Source: an uncultured Bacteroidales bacterium (GTDB taxonomy: Bacteria > Bacteroidota > Bacteroidia > Bacteroidales > P3). Taken from it: 33,724 nucleotides of DNA. Made by a program: the position numbers and the translations under genes. Location: contig CAMUZR010000030.1 in the NCBI GenBank assembly GCA_947165255.1, positions 1 to 33,724 on the forward strand, in the 5' to 3' direction. Below the pieces are notes generated by a model. The model did not search any database. It was not told the DNA's origin and saw only the letters and a program-made list of their open reading frames with translations. Positions within the stretch are counted from its first letter, which is position 1. Each line of letters begins with the position of its first letter. Positions 33,704 to 33,724 of the stretch are shown in pieces.

Positions 33704-33724
33704 CAGGTAAAATGACTACTTTTG

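Overview
The window looks like chromosomal DNA from a Bacteroidales bacterium (phylum Bacteroidota), probably an uncultured gut or rumen lineage. This rests on Bacteroidota-type families (DUF5686 outer-membrane barrel, DUF5106-thioredoxin protein, BspA-like leucine-rich repeats, TonB C-terminal domain proteins, WG-repeat lipoproteins), on TAnnTTTG-type promoter boxes instead of E. coli-type -10 boxes, on weak ribosome binding sites, and on GroEL, RecF and PolA sequences of Bacteroidota character. No rRNA, tRNA, CRISPR array, integrase or transposase was recognised.

Region 1 (1-4900) is an accessory patch of small plus-strand genes, mostly exported or lipoproteins: a DUF3592-like membrane protein with in-frame 42-bp repeats, a GxxExxY nuclease-fold protein boxed by a long inverted repeat, a WG-repeat lipoprotein, a DUF6624-like secreted protein, a TonB-C domain protein and a lipoprotein. 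They are separated by related, hairpin-bearing intergenic repeats and by gene stubs, including two 5' stubs of a LOG-family gene and one GC-rich remnant. A 41-42 bp tandem array centred on a CGCATATATGCG dyad lies at 1345-1530. This is the least ordinary part of the window.

Region 2 (5000-10520) holds groES-groEL on the minus strand, with a sigma-54-like promoter candidate, and a divergent plus-strand set: Nif3-like protein, coiled-coil zinc-ribbon protein and hutH.

Region 3 (10990-24700) is an almost unbroken minus-strand run: lpdA, DUF4236-like protein, M23 peptidase, ispH, recF, DUF721/DciA-like protein, ABC exporter, M17 aminopeptidase, pdxA, polA and a BspA-like protein. Gaps are short and several genes overlap, so this could be one long transcription unit or a few nested ones. 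PolA has lost its proofreading residues, and the ABC exporter ends right after its H-loop.

Region 4 (24800-29650) runs divergently on the plus strand: DUF5686-type barrel, thioredoxin-fold lipid-/thiol-redox-type exported protein, tpiA and a LolC/LolE-type permease, closed by a strong bidirectional terminator.

Region 5 (29670-33724) is a minus-strand envelope redox cluster: a flavodoxin lipoprotein on its own promoter, then a three-gene operon of a DUF362 lipoprotein, an FMN-reductase-type flavoprotein and a lipoprotein aldo/keto reductase-like protein with two 4Fe-4S motifs. The right edge carries a palindrome that could be a terminator for a gene beyond the window or an operator over an outgoing promoter.
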